Source: Polaribacter sp. (GTDB lineage Bacteria > Bacteroidota > Bacteroidia > Flavobacteriales > Flavobacteriaceae). From it: a stretch of DNA of 64,000 nt. Location: the NCBI GenBank assembly GCA_020740485.1, contig DYMN01000011.1:1-64000 (forward strand), in the 5' to 3' direction. A program made the translations under genes and the position numbers. The notes under the pieces are model-generated. The model was not told the DNA's origin, searched no databases, and was given only the letters and a program-made list of their open reading frames with translations. Shown here piece by piece: positions 10,668 through 22,500 of this stretch (position 1 is the stretch's first letter; the number at the start of each line of letters is the position of its first letter).

Positions 10668-10898
10668 ATGATAAATGTAAAACATAGAAGAATAGTTCGC
10701 CTACAGGATGTCATAGACTTCCATGTGGTTAAAGCGCGCCAAGCATCCTTTTACATGTCAGAAGTCAGAGAAGCCTATGAAAAAAAACCAAAAGACTTCA
10801 TTACAGTAACCCAATACTGCACCTATCACAAAATCCCCGAACAAGAATTCATAGAAAACATGTTGCGTCCCTATCCCAAAAAACACACCACCCTTTAG
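10668..10898 (+). CDS. Small hypothetical protein
   Basis: 76-aa ORF, basic N-terminus; no clear family. Confidence 0.4.
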   Translation: MINVKHRRIVRLQDVIDFHVVKARQASFYMSEVREAYEKKPKDFITVTQYCTYHKIPEQEFIENMLRPYPKKHTTL

Positions 10899-10965
10899 TA
10901 CACCCACAAATCCCCTCCCTAACCCTAAAGGGCGGAATTTGTTACTGTATTCAAAAAATCAAACC

Positions 10966-11259
10966 CAATCATCTTTTTTTCTCACCCTTTAGGGCAGGGG
11001 AAAAGAAAAAACCAACCGATAACATCATTTTTTTCCACCCTTTAGGGTTGGGGAAGAAAAAAATGTTTAGGACAGTGGAAGTGAAAAATGTTTATGTTAG
11101 GGACAGATAAAAAATATTTAATAAAAATTCCTCCCCGAAATAAATCAAGAAGGAATAAATCCCCTATCGAAGCCATCTCCCCTCCTTTGGAGGGGTCGGG
11201 GGAGGCCCTCTCCCTCCCTTTTGGGGAGGGTTGGGGAGGGGCTTTGGGTCGGGGCAGGC
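10966..11259. repeat. GC-rich direct repeat copy A (hairpin-rich)
   Basis: Shares cctccccgaaataaatcaagaa(g/a)gaat(a/t)aatccc(c/t)tatcgaagcc...cccctcctttggagggg and ttttttccaccctttagggt(t/c)ggggaagaaaaaaat with copy B at ~12340-12670. Confidence 0.8.
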
Positions 11260-12012
11260 TTACATCACCTCCAACACATGCAACACATTGTAAGCATTGT
11301 TTTTCAACGGATACTTTGTCCCATTGATCTCTTGCTTAAACTCTATGAGCAAGTAAAACAGCAGAAAACCATCACCACCGGGAATGCTCGCTGGAGCAAC
11401 CGATAGTGGACTGATGTTTTGGGTCATAGTTATCAATTGTGGGGTACTACTGACCGTGTCAAAAGTGCCATTCTCCAAATGCACACGACTTGCGGCAATA
11501 CTAAATTGCACATGGGTCGTTTCTTCCGGATAATACAAATGTTCTTTGGGAACAAAATCTGCCATGGCAAATGTACCTGTCGTTGTATCCAATTGATAAT
11601 TACTGCGCAGTACATAAGCCAGAACTGAATTGCGGTTAAACTCAAATCCCTTAAGCAGATTTTTGCCTTCCGCATGTTCCATTCCGTTTTGCACACATCG
11701 CTCTCCTCGTACTGAAGTTTCATCCAATTTTTTAATCTCGGACAAAATTTTCATCATTCTTCCTACAACTTGGCTGTCTTTAGCTAGTCTGTAGTAAGCA
11801 CCGGTACTTTTTCTAATCAATTGCCCATCTTGGGCAACTGACTTAAATTCAGCACCGTTTTCCCGTGTTCTTTCAAACGCGGGGTCGTTCATAATGCGTT
11901 TCTTTGAAACGCCACCTTTGGTTCTAATCAAAGAACCGTTCCCTTTGGACTTGTAAAAGGTCATGCCTTTTAGTGTACCCTGAATCTCGAAGATTCCGTC
12001 AAATTTAGCCAT
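11260..12012 (-). CDS. Hypothetical protein (MAKFDGIFEIQGTLKGMTFYKSKG...)
   Basis: Listed ORF 11260..12117; the more plausible start is the internal Met of MAKFDGIFEIQG near 12012. Recognisable Bacteroidota-type conserved hypothetical. Confidence 0.65.
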   Translation of the reverse strand: MAKFDGIFEIQGTLKGMTFYKSKGNGSLIRTKGGVSKKRIMNDPAFERTRENGAEFKSVAQDGQLIRKSTGAYYRLAKDSQVVGRMMKILSEIKKLDETSVRGERCVQNGMEHAEGKNLLKGFEFNRNSVLAYVLRSNYQLDTTTGTFAMADFVPKEHLYYPEETTHVQFSIAASRVHLENGTFDTVSSTPQLITMTQNISPLSVAPASIPGGDGFLLFYLLIEFKQEINGTKYPLKNNAYNVLHVLEVM

Positions 12013-12335
12013 GGTAAATGGTTTTAAAATGTTAATAAAGGACAAATGTATAGCACCCCAAAATACCCGTTTCCCAACATTGCACATTCTTGCACTACAT
12101 TGCATATAATTGCACATTATTGCACTTGCTTTTTGTTTTTTTTACTAGAAATACCATCTCTACTGCCTATATTATTGACCTCAGCAATTTCAAAAACAGG
12201 GATACTCCGTAGATACTCCGTAGATACTTCGTGGATACTCCCACCTTAAAGCGATAGAGCCTATCATAAAAAACACTCTAAATATTATAGGTTTCATTGT
12301 AAAATTTGTAATCACATCTATTTTAAAGCAAACCC

Positions 12336-12670
12336 CAATCACCCCCTTTTTTCTCCCCCTTTAGGGCAGAGGAAGGGGAAAAAACACCCAATACCCATTT
12401 TTTTCCACCCTTTAGGGTCGGGGAAGAAAAAAATCTTTAGGGTCGGGGAAGAAAAAAATTGTTTAAGGCAGGGGAAGAAAAAAAACCATCCCAAAGAAAA
12501 AAAACACAAAAAAAATTCCTCCCCGAAATAAATCAAGAAAGAATTAATCCCTTATCGAAGCCCACCCCCCTCCTTTGGAGGGGCTGGGGGAGGCTTACTC
12601 CCCTCCTTTGGAGGGGCTGGGGGTGGCTTTCCCCCTCCCCTTCGGGGAGGGCAGGGGTGGGGCTTTAGGC
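12336..12670. repeat. GC-rich direct repeat copy B (hairpin-rich)
   Basis: Diverged direct copy of 10966-11259, with multiple cccctcctttggagggg-type hairpins. Confidence 0.8.
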
Positions 12671-13429
12671 TCACACCTCCAACAGCACCGGACAATGATC
12701 CGAATGTTTGGCTTCTTGCAGTATGACTGCTCTTTTAATCTTGTCTTTTAAAGGATTAGAAACCATATGATAGTCCAAGCGCCAACCCAAATTCTTTTCT
12801 CTGGCATTTTGGCGGTAACTCCACCATGAATATTGTTGCACAGTAGGGTTCAGGTATCTGAAACTATCCACAAATCCCGAATCCATAAATTTACTCAACC
12901 ATTCGCGCTCCACCGGCAAAAACCCCGATACGTTTTTCAGACGCACCGGATCGTGTATATCTATAGGTTCGTGGCATATATTATAATCGCCGCAAACAAT
13001 CAAGTTGGGGACTTCTTTTCTCAATTGCAAGGCGTAAGCGTAGAATTCATCCATATAGTTCAGTTTAAACGCCAAGCGGTCATCGCTGGTGCCCGAGGGT
13101 AAGTACATACTCATCACGGAAAAATCCTCAAAATCGGCTCGCAAGTTTCTCCCTTCTCTGTCCATACTGGCAATTCCGGTTCCTACTACCACCTTTTTAG
13201 GGAGCGTTTTTGATAAGATAGCCACGCCACTGTAGCCTTTTTTCTCTGCCGGAAACCAATACTGATAAGGATAGCCTAATTCGCTGAACAGCAATTTATC
13301 CACTTGGTCTTCTTGTGCCTTAATCTCTTGTAAACACAATACATCAGGATCCGCTGCGCTCAGCCAGGTTGCCAATCCTTTGGTTACGGCAGCTCTAATG
13401 CCGTTGACATTGTAAGAAATGATTTTCAT
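12671..13429 (-). CDS. xth: Exodeoxyribonuclease III
   Basis: MKIISYNVNGIRAAVTKGL...LCLQEIKAQ...GYSGVAILSK...CGDYNICH...SDHCPVLLEV, the EEP nuclease motifs. Confidence 0.95.
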   Translation of the reverse strand: MKIISYNVNGIRAAVTKGLATWLSAADPDVLCLQEIKAQEDQVDKLLFSELGYPYQYWFPAEKKGYSGVAILSKTLPKKVVVGTGIASMDREGRNLRADFEDFSVMSMYLPSGTSDDRLAFKLNYMDEFYAYALQLRKEVPNLIVCGDYNICHEPIDIHDPVRLKNVSGFLPVEREWLSKFMDSGFVDSFRYLNPTVQQYSWWSYRQNAREKNLGWRLDYHMVSNPLKDKIKRAVILQEAKHSDHCPVLLEV

Positions 13430-13521
13430 TGATAGCGTTTAAAATGTGAAAATCCAAAAGTACAAAACACTTCCTATAACAAAACAAAAAAATTAGCTAC
13501 TTTTGCTCATATTTTTTTTAT

Positions 13522-14076
13522 ATGTCTAAATATTTTACAATCCTTTTCATATTTTCAATCACTGTGTTTTCCTGTAAAAACAATTCCACTCCAAAACTGG
13601 AACCCACGCAAGAATCAGGAAAAATTAATGAAGAGTCCCTAGTTTACAATGACTCCATTGAAACCGAAACCCTCGACCAATGGCTAAAATTGAATACCGG
13701 AGAAAAAGAAATTATTCAAAAATTGGGGAAACCCACCAAAAGAGGAAAAATAGAATTTTGGGATGCCACCGGTACTTATGTGCAGTCTTGGGAATATGTA
13801 TCCAAAGGAATTACGTTAGATATGGAATCCGAAAGTAAAAATGCGTTGAAAACCGTCCGTTCTATCACTATAATTGCTCCTTGCAAATTTCAAACCTCCA
13901 GAGCCCTTTCCGTCGGGAGCGAAGCTACTCAAATCTATGAAAGGTACAAAGGCTTAATTGACCTCGATTTTTCCGATGATGCCACTATTGTAGTTGGCAG
14001 TATTTACAATGGAACTATCTTTGAAATAACCGACAATAAAGTCAGTAAAATATTTATTGGAGCTGCTGCTGAATAA
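13522..14076 (+). CDS. Hypothetical lipoprotein
   Basis: Lipobox-like N-terminus MSKYFTILFIFSITVFSCKNN. Confidence 0.6.
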   Translation: MSKYFTILFIFSITVFSCKNNSTPKLEPTQESGKINEESLVYNDSIETETLDQWLKLNTGEKEIIQKLGKPTKRGKIEFWDATGTYVQSWEYVSKGITLDMESESKNALKTVRSITIIAPCKFQTSRALSVGSEATQIYERYKGLIDLDFSDDATIVVGSIYNGTIFEITDNKVSKIFIGAAAE

Positions 14077-14448
14077 TATTTAACAATCAATAACCCTATT
14101 TTTCGAATTTCATTTGACAAAATTGAACCTATTTTGTAAGTTGTTTTTAGTTCATAAAGCCTAAACAATCATTCAATACTCTTCCCCAATTTAATGGGGA
14201 AAGCACTCAGTATTCAACATTCAAAATAATCAACATCTTCAACAAAAAATGATATTTAACCATTAATTCATTTGACATTATCATTTTTATTTTGTAATAT
14301 TGTAATCTATTTTAAAGGTAGTTGAACAATTGAAATAGTCGCGTACTTTTTCTTTGTACCCAAAAAACTACTTGTACCCAATAAATTGCGAAATAGTACA
14401 GCACTATTGTGTTTCCCTTTGAAATGCAATCAGTAACTCTGTGTATCC

Positions 14449-17400
14449 ATGGAAAAATCAAACTTTCTCTTGCAAAAAGCGCGTGAATTGATGGTACAAA
14501 ACCATGCTCATCTTGGCAAAAACCCTATTCACAAAAAAACCAACCGTCGTCATTTTCTTCGCACTTTAGGTCTCGGAACGCTGGCAGTAAATCCTGCAGT
14601 GGGCGCAGTTAAAAAATTCTCCGAAAAGCCTTTCGAAATCATTGCGGAAGGCGCACAAATGCAAATTTGGCGGCACGGGGAATTAAAATGGGATTTGTCC
14701 AAACGCTTTTTTAGCCCCAAAACCCAAATTTCAGTTCAAACCCTTGACAACGGTTATATATTCGATATTGAAAATCTCGAATTGATGGGCACCCAACTGA
14801 ATTTTAATCTAAAGGGAAGTATTTTCCAAACCCTTACCCAATGGTTGATCCGAATGGAAATTGCCGATTTAGATTGGCACAATGAAGTAGATTTAATTAC
14901 TTTTTTAGACGGCAACAAAGCTCTTTCCGGCAGTGCCATGACCAATCATCTTCTTATTGATTTTCACAACAAAGGTAACATTCGCTCCATGGGTACTGCT
15001 GATCTTTCAGTACATTCCAATTGGAGTTTGGAATTGAATACCGAAAACCAAATTTCTTTTGAAATAGCTGATAAAGTATTCCACACTCATCACATTAAGC
15101 TCATCCCCGGTTTTAAGGATAAGTTACTGTTTATAAATCAAGAAGTTGAAGGAAGTCTCATTCAATTGAAAGATTTTAACGATTGGGACAAATGGTTACA
15201 ATCATTAAAATACAACAAAAAAATAAAGCTAAACTCCCTTGAGCCACCCACTTCATTGAATATTATATCGGGTATTGCTGGTGGCAAAGAGGTACAAACA
15301 CTTTGGACCAATGCCAATAACAATTCATTAGAAATTAATGGTTTGGTAAACGAAAACATCGTGATGAAGGATTATTTCTTCTTCCAAGATTTGCAATCGG
15401 TCTCAAATGAATTTTACTTGTCTGCCAATATTAGCACCGAAGGACAGTGGATTTCTAACCCGGTGGGCTCATTCAAATTGATTCAAAACAAATCCATCCC
15501 GGATTGGGAAGTTTTCGGAGCAGGATTCGCCATTGGCAAACATTGCTTTAAGCCAAGATTAAAGGCGTTTCATCCTAATATTAAAGATGGATTAAGTGCT
15601 ACTTCTGTGTATGCAAACCCTTCTGAAATTCATATTACGGATGCCAAAACCAAACTTTCCCAATACAAGTCTTCGTTTTTTGTAGAACCGCCACAAGATA
15701 CTACGCTTAAAAAAAAGGTAATAAGAATACAAAACCCGAATCCTGTAAATGTTGACCCTAAAAAAGTAACTCCGGCGAAGAAGGAAGAAGTCAAGACAAC
15801 TCCTGACGTAAAAGTCAATAACCCGATAAAAGAAATTAAAATAAACGAAATCAAGGACGTAAAGCCTGTAATTGAAATTCAAGACCAACGTAAAATAAAA
15901 TTCATTCCGCGGTTGCCCATGAATTTTAAAATCTTACGTCCGGATGATTTGGTGTGGTTGGAAGTACAATTTAAAAACTTTAAAATGGTTTCTGGTCGCG
16001 ATGGAACGAGGTTAGAATTAGATAATAAGTCAAAACCGGGAACGGTTATTTATTCTTTCCCTACCCAACACACCTTAGAAGAAGCCTATTTCGAAAAAAC
16101 AAATATGGATGATGGAATTAAAGATTCTGACAAGATAATACCTCCGGCAAGACACATCAGAGCCAAGAAATCGCGATTAGTATATGAATATGCAGCCAAT
16201 CAAGCCGGTTTTGCTTTCAATATGCACGAATTGTTAGATTGGAGTAAATTTACCCTAAAAGTCCACCCGCGTGCCTACATCAAACTTAACGGGGTCATTA
16301 CTGCACCCGAAATTACAGCTGCAAATCCAGGAAAAGCAAAACTGATTTCCGGACAAAGTTTAACTACGAAGAATAACTTTTTCAACACTCAAATAGTTGA
16401 GAAATCAAAATTAAAATCCGACAAATTAGCTGTTTATGACAAGGCGGTTATTAATGCGGTACTACCAGCAAATATTACACCTACCCTTGAAACTAACTTC
16501 AATGCAAGCGCGTTGATTCAATCAATGAAGGTTGAGCCAATTCCTGATGATTTGACTTCGATAGAAGCACCGGCATTGATGTACATTTCACCCAACCAAG
16601 TCAACGATTTTACCCACAAAGTAGATTTGGAATACCGTGAATTAGATGAAAAACCCACTATAAAACCCAATGCCAATCAAAGACAAATCAGACCGATTTC
16701 GAATAAATTAACTCCCATACGGTCTAATGTAAAACTCAATTTATCCAAAGGTCAAGTTGCGGAACTATGGCATACTTCATTGGGAATCAAACTAAAAAAC
16801 AATCAAATTGCTACCCATGGGTTAGACCGACTCAAAACCATCCGAGCGCTTTGGGCGTTCGATGCCTATCCGCATTTTCAAAGACTACCTTCTGTTGATG
16901 ACCCCTTCTTAGCATCTTTAAATGCTGCCGACAGACATATTTTGGTGCACACCACCTCCAATTACGAAATACCCGATTATTCACCTGCTGCCGTCCCTGT
17001 TAAGAAATTAATGCTCACCGGTTTGGGAGCTTATTTAGATTGGCACGCCTTTTTTGATGTTCCTTCTCCGGCAGATAATTATTTAAACATTATTGAGTGG
17101 GAACATCTGGCAACCTTAGGTCGCGACCATTACGTAAAAATAGTAAAAGAAGGTTATCTTTTCCCTTTGCGTCACAAAGCCGCTTTAGTCAAAATTACCG
17201 AACGCAAGTTTGACGGGCCTACTAAAGCCGCCGTCAATATGCAGAGAATGTATATTGTCATTTTACAAAAGGAAGTTTTATATCAACGTAACGACCCAAA
17301 AAACCAATTTATAAAATTCCCTTTCCAAGCCGTTAAAATCGAAAATGATTACACGCCTAATATAGATCAACCTCAAAATATTGCAGGATTAGCTAATGAT

Positions 17401-19383
17401 TCATACAATTTTTACATTAAAGTAGCGGGCAAACCCTTTTTATTTGATATTACGGCAACCGATAAAGAAGGTAATGAACAACACATTAAAATGCCTTTGG
17501 CTTTTTTAGAGAATATTACAGCCAGAACTATTGCAAGAGTTAATATTGTAATCAATAGCTATAACAACAATAACAAAGATAGTGAGTTAAATACCGTACC
17601 TTTTAACGGTCAACAGATTGCTTATGCAGAATGTTTAATAGATGGCGATACCTCTTTTGAAACCCAGCAATTCCGATTCGGTGGTAGTAAATATGAAGCA
17701 TCTGGTGATGCATCTGTCAAATTCCATCCTGTAATGCAATCGGCAGAAGTGTATATCGAAGCAGTAGATAAATTAACCGGAAAACACGAACCTGCTCATA
17801 TTTCATTAGAAGACGATAAAAACCAAGGAATGGTATTTGCTTCCGTTGTAGATGCCGTAGTCGATTTCAGTGGCGGAAGCGACAAGTCGGGTGGTTTTGT
17901 TATGCCGAATATGAATATTAGCGGTTTGAGCAAATTGCAAGGACCTGTTGGCGGACAGTTAGAAAATTTGATGAAACTCGAATTTATTCCTACTGATTTC
18001 TTCGGGGCTTTAGACGATTTGCATCTTCCTAAACTCTTCGGAGCGATTAAATTGGTTGACCTGCTTGCCGGTACTAATATTACCGGTGCGGTGCAAGCGT
18101 TGATTAGTGCTATCAAGCAGTTCCGTGAAGAAGTAGAACGCCTTAAAAATGAAATTCTACTGCTGCAAGAACAAGCACTGCAAGCCGGAAAAGAGGCAGA
18201 GCATACAGCAAAAGAGACCATTAAAAATTCCATTGAAGAGAAAAAAAATGAATTGAAAGCTAAGGCAACTGACATTCAAAAGAAACTCAGCGAACAAGCT
18301 CCGAAAATACCGAATCTCAAAACGTGGTTTACTACTGAAGCTTTTTACGCCGAATATAAATGGGTTCCTGATTTTGATACCGACGATAAAGGTAATATTG
18401 ATTTGGGTATCATCATTTTCCACGTAGATAAACCCAAAGAAGCCTTACAAATTACCACTACGTTCTCTAAACCTTTCGATGGGTTAACAACAGCAACCTT
18501 AGACGGAAAAGCAGAACTCAATAAGTTTAGCATTGAAATCAAAGAAATGCTGAAAGTGAATTTCAATCAGATGAAATTCATTTCCGGAAGCAGTAAAAAA
18601 ACAGACATCAAAGTAGATATGGACAAAGCAAAGCCTATTGAATTTAAAGGGGCTTTGAGTTTTGTAAATAATCTGCAGAGTTTAATTCCCGCTACCGGTT
18701 TTTCCGATGATGGACCTTATGTCAATTTAACATATGAAGGGGTAAAAGCCGGTTTTAATATGAGTGTCCCCGATGTGGAAGTTGGCGCCTTTTCACTGTC
18801 CAATATGACGTTGGGAGCTTATGTCAATCTCCCTTTTAATGGAGATGAACTCACCATTGGATTTAACTTCTGTACCCGTGAAAATCCGTTTTTGTTAACC
18901 GTTTCCGGTTTTGGCGGTGGCGGTTATTTCTTGATGGTTACCACGCTCAACGGGCTTAAATCTGTAGAAGCTGCTTTTGAATTCGGAGCAAGTGTTTCTT
19001 TAAATCTCGGTGTAGCATCCGGTGGCGTCACCGTGATGGGCGGTTTCTATTTTAAATATGAATTAGTAGAAACCAAAGAAGAGATTACCCTTTCGGGTTA
19101 TGTCAGAATCAACGGTAGATTGTCTGTTTTGGGCTTGATTTCTGTTTCATTAGAATTTTACTTGGCACTCGAAGCAATGTTTGAAACCGTGAACGGAGAA
19201 AGAAAAGTGGTCAAAATGCAAGGGGTTGCCAAGCTGAAAGTTAAGATTGAAATCTTATTCTTTAGCAAAACAGTTTCCATTACCGTGCGCAGAGAATTTG
19301 CAGGAGCTGATGCCGATCCGACCTTTGCAGAGATGGTATTGCCCGAAGATTGGAACGAATACTGCTTGGCTTTCGCCGGATAG
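14449..19383 (+). CDS. Giant (1644 aa) hypothetical protein with Tat-like N-terminal motif
   Basis: NRRHFLRTLGLGTLAVNP twin-arginine-like signal; coiled coil around FREEVERLKNEILLLQEQALQAGKEAEHTAKE; beta-/Gly-rich C-terminal third. Confidence 0.7.
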   Translation: MEKSNFLLQKARELMVQNHAHLGKNPIHKKTNRRHFLRTLGLGTLAVNPAVGAVKKFSEKPFEIIAEGAQMQIWRHGELKWDLSKRFFSPKTQISVQTLDNGYIFDIENLELMGTQLNFNLKGSIFQTLTQWLIRMEIADLDWHNEVDLITFLDGNKALSGSAMTNHLLIDFHNKGNIRSMGTADLSVHSNWSLELNTENQISFEIADKVFHTHHIKLIPGFKDKLLFINQEVEGSLIQLKDFNDWDKWLQSLKYNKKIKLNSLEPPTSLNIISGIAGGKEVQTLWTNANNNSLEINGLVNENIVMKDYFFFQDLQSVSNEFYLSANISTEGQWISNPVGSFKLIQNKSIPDWEVFGAGFAIGKHCFKPRLKAFHPNIKDGLSATSVYANPSEIHITDAKTKLSQYKSSFFVEPPQDTTLKKKVIRIQNPNPVNVDPKKVTPAKKEEVKTTPDVKVNNPIKEIKINEIKDVKPVIEIQDQRKIKFIPRLPMNFKILRPDDLVWLEVQFKNFKMVSGRDGTRLELDNKSKPGTVIYSFPTQHTLEEAYFEKTNMDDGIKDSDKIIPPARHIRAKKSRLVYEYAANQAGFAFNMHELLDWSKFTLKVHPRAYIKLNGVITAPEITAANPGKAKLISGQSLTTKNNFFNTQIVEKSKLKSDKLAVYDKAVINAVLPANITPTLETNFNASALIQSMKVEPIPDDLTSIEAPALMYISPNQVNDFTHKVDLEYRELDEKPTIKPNANQRQIRPISNKLTPIRSNVKLNLSKGQVAELWHTSLGIKLKNNQIATHGLDRLKTIRALWAFDAYPHFQRLPSVDDPFLASLNAADRHILVHTTSNYEIPDYSPAAVPVKKLMLTGLGAYLDWHAFFDVPSPADNYLNIIEWEHLATLGRDHYVKIVKEGYLFPLRHKAALVKITERKFDGPTKAAVNMQRMYIVILQKEVLYQRNDPKNQFIKFPFQAVKIENDYTPNIDQPQNIAGLANDSYNFYIKVAGKPFLFDITATDKEGNEQHIKMPLAFLENITARTIARVNIVINSYNNNNKDSELNTVPFNGQQIAYAECLIDGDTSFETQQFRFGGSKYEASGDASVKFHPVMQSAEVYIEAVDKLTGKHEPAHISLEDDKNQGMVFASVVDAVVDFSGGSDKSGGFVMPNMNISGLSKLQGPVGGQLENLMKLEFIPTDFFGALDDLHLPKLFGAIKLVDLLAGTNITGAVQALISAIKQFREEVERLKNEILLLQEQALQAGKEAEHTAKETIKNSIEEKKNELKAKATDIQKKLSEQAPKIPNLKTWFTTEAFYAEYKWVPDFDTDDKGNIDLGIIIFHVDKPKEALQITTTFSKPFDGLTTATLDGKAELNKFSIEIKEMLKVNFNQMKFISGSSKKTDIKVDMDKAKPIEFKGALSFVNNLQSLIPATGFSDDGPYVNLTYEGVKAGFNMSVPDVEVGAFSLSNMTLGAYVNLPFNGDELTIGFNFCTRENPFLLTVSGFGGGGYFLMVTTLNGLKSVEAAFEFGASVSLNLGVASGGVTVMGGFYFKYELVETKEEITLSGYVRINGRLSVLGLISVSLEFYLALEAMFETVNGERKVVKMQGVAKLKVKIEILFFSKTVSITVRREFAGADADPTFAEMVLPEDWNEYCLAFAG

Positions 19384-19520
19384 TTGTTTATCATTTATCG
19401 TTTACTTGTAATAAATGAATCAATAATAATACTACAATTCGTAATATATTTAAAATAACTCGATTTATTTCAAAAACCTAAATCGCAAATCATCCATCCT
19501 AACTCATAAACACATCGGTT

Positions 19521-22500
19521 ATGTCACAAGAACTCATTTTCACCACATTGCCTAACCAAAGAGTAAATATAGAGGGTAAGGAATATTTAAAACTATCGGT
19601 TTTTTGTTCCATCCGTTTAATAACAACTCAAAGCACAACCTTAAAAGCTTTTCCCGATATATTGAATTGGCCTGAGATCATCGCTACGGCAGATTATAAA
19701 TTCAAATTTGGAACAGTGGAATACGATGCACAATTGCTGACCGATAAGTTAGATCCGGAACTGTTCGAAAACCTTTTTCACGATCAAATACGAGTAAATT
19801 CGTTCCAACAAGACAATTTTACAGACAAAAATGTGCACACGGTTCCTATTCTGCACATCAAAGATTTTATTCTAAAAAACTATCAACAAATTGCTATTGA
19901 CAGTCCTAAAAATTTCGTCACAGCCGATAAATTTATCGATCCCTTGCATTTTGGCAGTATCAATCGCATGAAAATTAACGAATTGGAAATCAATAAAATA
20001 AATCAAAACACGACGCCAAAAAATATCAAATTAAAAACATTGGTTACTAAAGATATCAATGTTGATAAAAAACTAAAAACCGATATTAGAGCTTCTAAAT
20101 TTGTTAAGTTTTCCCCAATAATGAATCCTGAAACAGATTTTGCACAACTGCGACAATTTCATCGCGTAGATCAAAGAATGAAGCCGTTAAAGCCTATCAT
20201 TATTAAAAAACCCGAATTTGAGTTTCACGACATTCTTTCCATAACCACCAATTATCCGCAAATTGCCAAAAGATTGGGCTTAATTTTGGATTTTATAGTC
20301 CCGTTTGATGGGGCTATGCCGGTAGCAAATGTTGTAACCTTAATTACCAACGATATGACCTTTACCCTTGCTGACACGGTCGTATCCGCTCCGCCCACAG
20401 CATACCAATTGACATCTAAAGGTTTTTATATTGCCGACAAACCCAATTCCATATTCAAACAAGGATTTGTGCGCATCAATACGCCTGAATTTTCTGTGGT
20501 GCAAATGGATGCGGATGGCATGGCGCTTAAAACACAACAAATTACAGAAACTAAAACCCGTGAAATAGCCGATTTTTATAAGGCGCGGGCTGAAGTGAAA
20601 TTCGAACATATTGGAAGAGCGGGTGCTAAAAAACGTAAATTAACAATAAAAGATGTCAAAAAAGTGGCACCCCCCCAAGAAGAAGGATTACCAAGCATGC
20701 GAAGCGCCGGAATAGCCATCGTAAAAAACGGGATGGCAGAACACGTATTCAAAAAATTTGAGTTGGCAAAAATGTTGCAACCCAAATTATTGAATTTGAG
20801 TTTGGCTATGCCTTTAGCACCTAAAGCAAATTTAGAATTGACCCATCAAAAATTAAAAACCGTAAAGACCCTAACACCACTGCGTCAAAATAAATTTGAA
20901 ATAAGTAGGTTAGCTCCGATAAAAGTGATTTATCCGGCTGAAACCCTATATTCCGATGATTTGACCCAAGGATACCGAATGGATATTGCTTATGAAGATC
21001 TACCTGAAAAATGGTATTCGTTACACCAACGCCACAACGATTACCAATGGCATGATAATCAAAACAATCCCAATAAGATAGAGATAGACGAAACGGACGA
21101 AGGCTTTATTGAATTGGCAATGACAGAGAATCCTGACGACCCTAATGATGTTTTTGTTTCGGAAACTTTAGCCCGTTGGGAAGGTTGGAGTTTAAGTGTG
21201 TCAAAACCCGGTTTTGCCATTAACGAAGCAGTAGATGATCCATCGCCTAATAAAAGAGATTTTGTAAACAAGGATAAGAACATGGAGCTTAAAAAATATG
21301 CTTTCGACCCCAATTTAGAATTTAAAATGGGTTCGCAATCCAAAATAGTTCCCGGAACGCTTCCCCGCTTGAGATTTGGTAAGGATTATCGCATCAGAGT
21401 GCGTGCCGTAGATTTAGCGGGTAATTCCGTCCCCCTTGATTTTATGCCTGAAAGTAAAGCAGATACCATTCGAACGAACGTGCGTTACATGCGCTATGAA
21501 CCTCTGGCTTCTCCCATTGTGTTAGTTGGAAATGACCTACGCGACGGAGAATTTTTAGAAAATTTAGTCATTCGAAGCAATTACAATCAAACTGCCAATG
21601 AATACGAAAATTTAAATCTCGACGAAACCGATTATCCTGATTATTCTCAACGTTATTTATTACCTCCGCGAAACAGTCAGTTAATGGCTGAAACCCACAG
21701 TATGTTTGAAAAAGCAATGGGCAATCATCCTGAAGTGGCAAAACAAATTTACAAACTTATCACCGAACGCGAAGGTTTGTACAAAAGACCTGAAAAAACC
21801 GTTGAAAAAGTATATCAACCCAATGAAGTTGAGATTATTTACTTGCCTGATCCAATGGCTGCCGGTGTTGCCTTATTTGTAGCTGAAGGCTATGAACACT
21901 CACATACCCAAGCGTTCAGTCCACGTATGTTTAGTTTCTTCAGTAGTGAAGAAATGACCCCAAACCAAACGAATTCCGTAGCAATTCCCGAAGATTGGTA
22001 CAATGCCAAACACTTGCGTATTCGCTTAGAAGAAGGCGAAATGAACACTGCTTGGAACCCAACAGAACGCATCTTTACAATCTTTCTACCCAAAGGTTAC
22101 AGAACCAAAATAAAATACAGTACTTTTTGGCGTGAAGCCGACTTTAATAACCTTTCTGCCGTTTGGCAGATGATTAAAGAAAAAAATCCAAGCAACTTGA
22201 CTGATATAGAAAATTTAGTCAAAAGTGGTCAACATTGGATGATAAGTCCTCCCCGCGAATTTGAATTGGTGCACGCTGTGCAACAACCTGTGGAAGAACC
22301 GATCATCCATAAAATTATTCCCGATAGAGATTTTGGGGAAACCGTTACCGATATTCACATCAAATTTAAAGTACATGGCGAAAGCACGGATAAAGTGAGT
22401 ATTCAAGCAAAATGGGTTGAGCCGATAGACGATGGAATTTCAGTGGAAATCAACGAGGCACAACCTGGAAGTAACTTACTCCCTGACATTCCAATAGAAT

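Noticed and set aside
11088-11406. Plus-strand ORFs through the GC-rich repeat (PPLEGSGEALSLPFGEGWGGALGRG)
   Set aside because: Translation of non-coding hairpin repeats.
17796-18275. 159-aa antisense ORF inside the 1644-aa gene
   Set aside because: Serine/cysteine-rich antisense translation without its own context; the plus-strand gene explains the region.
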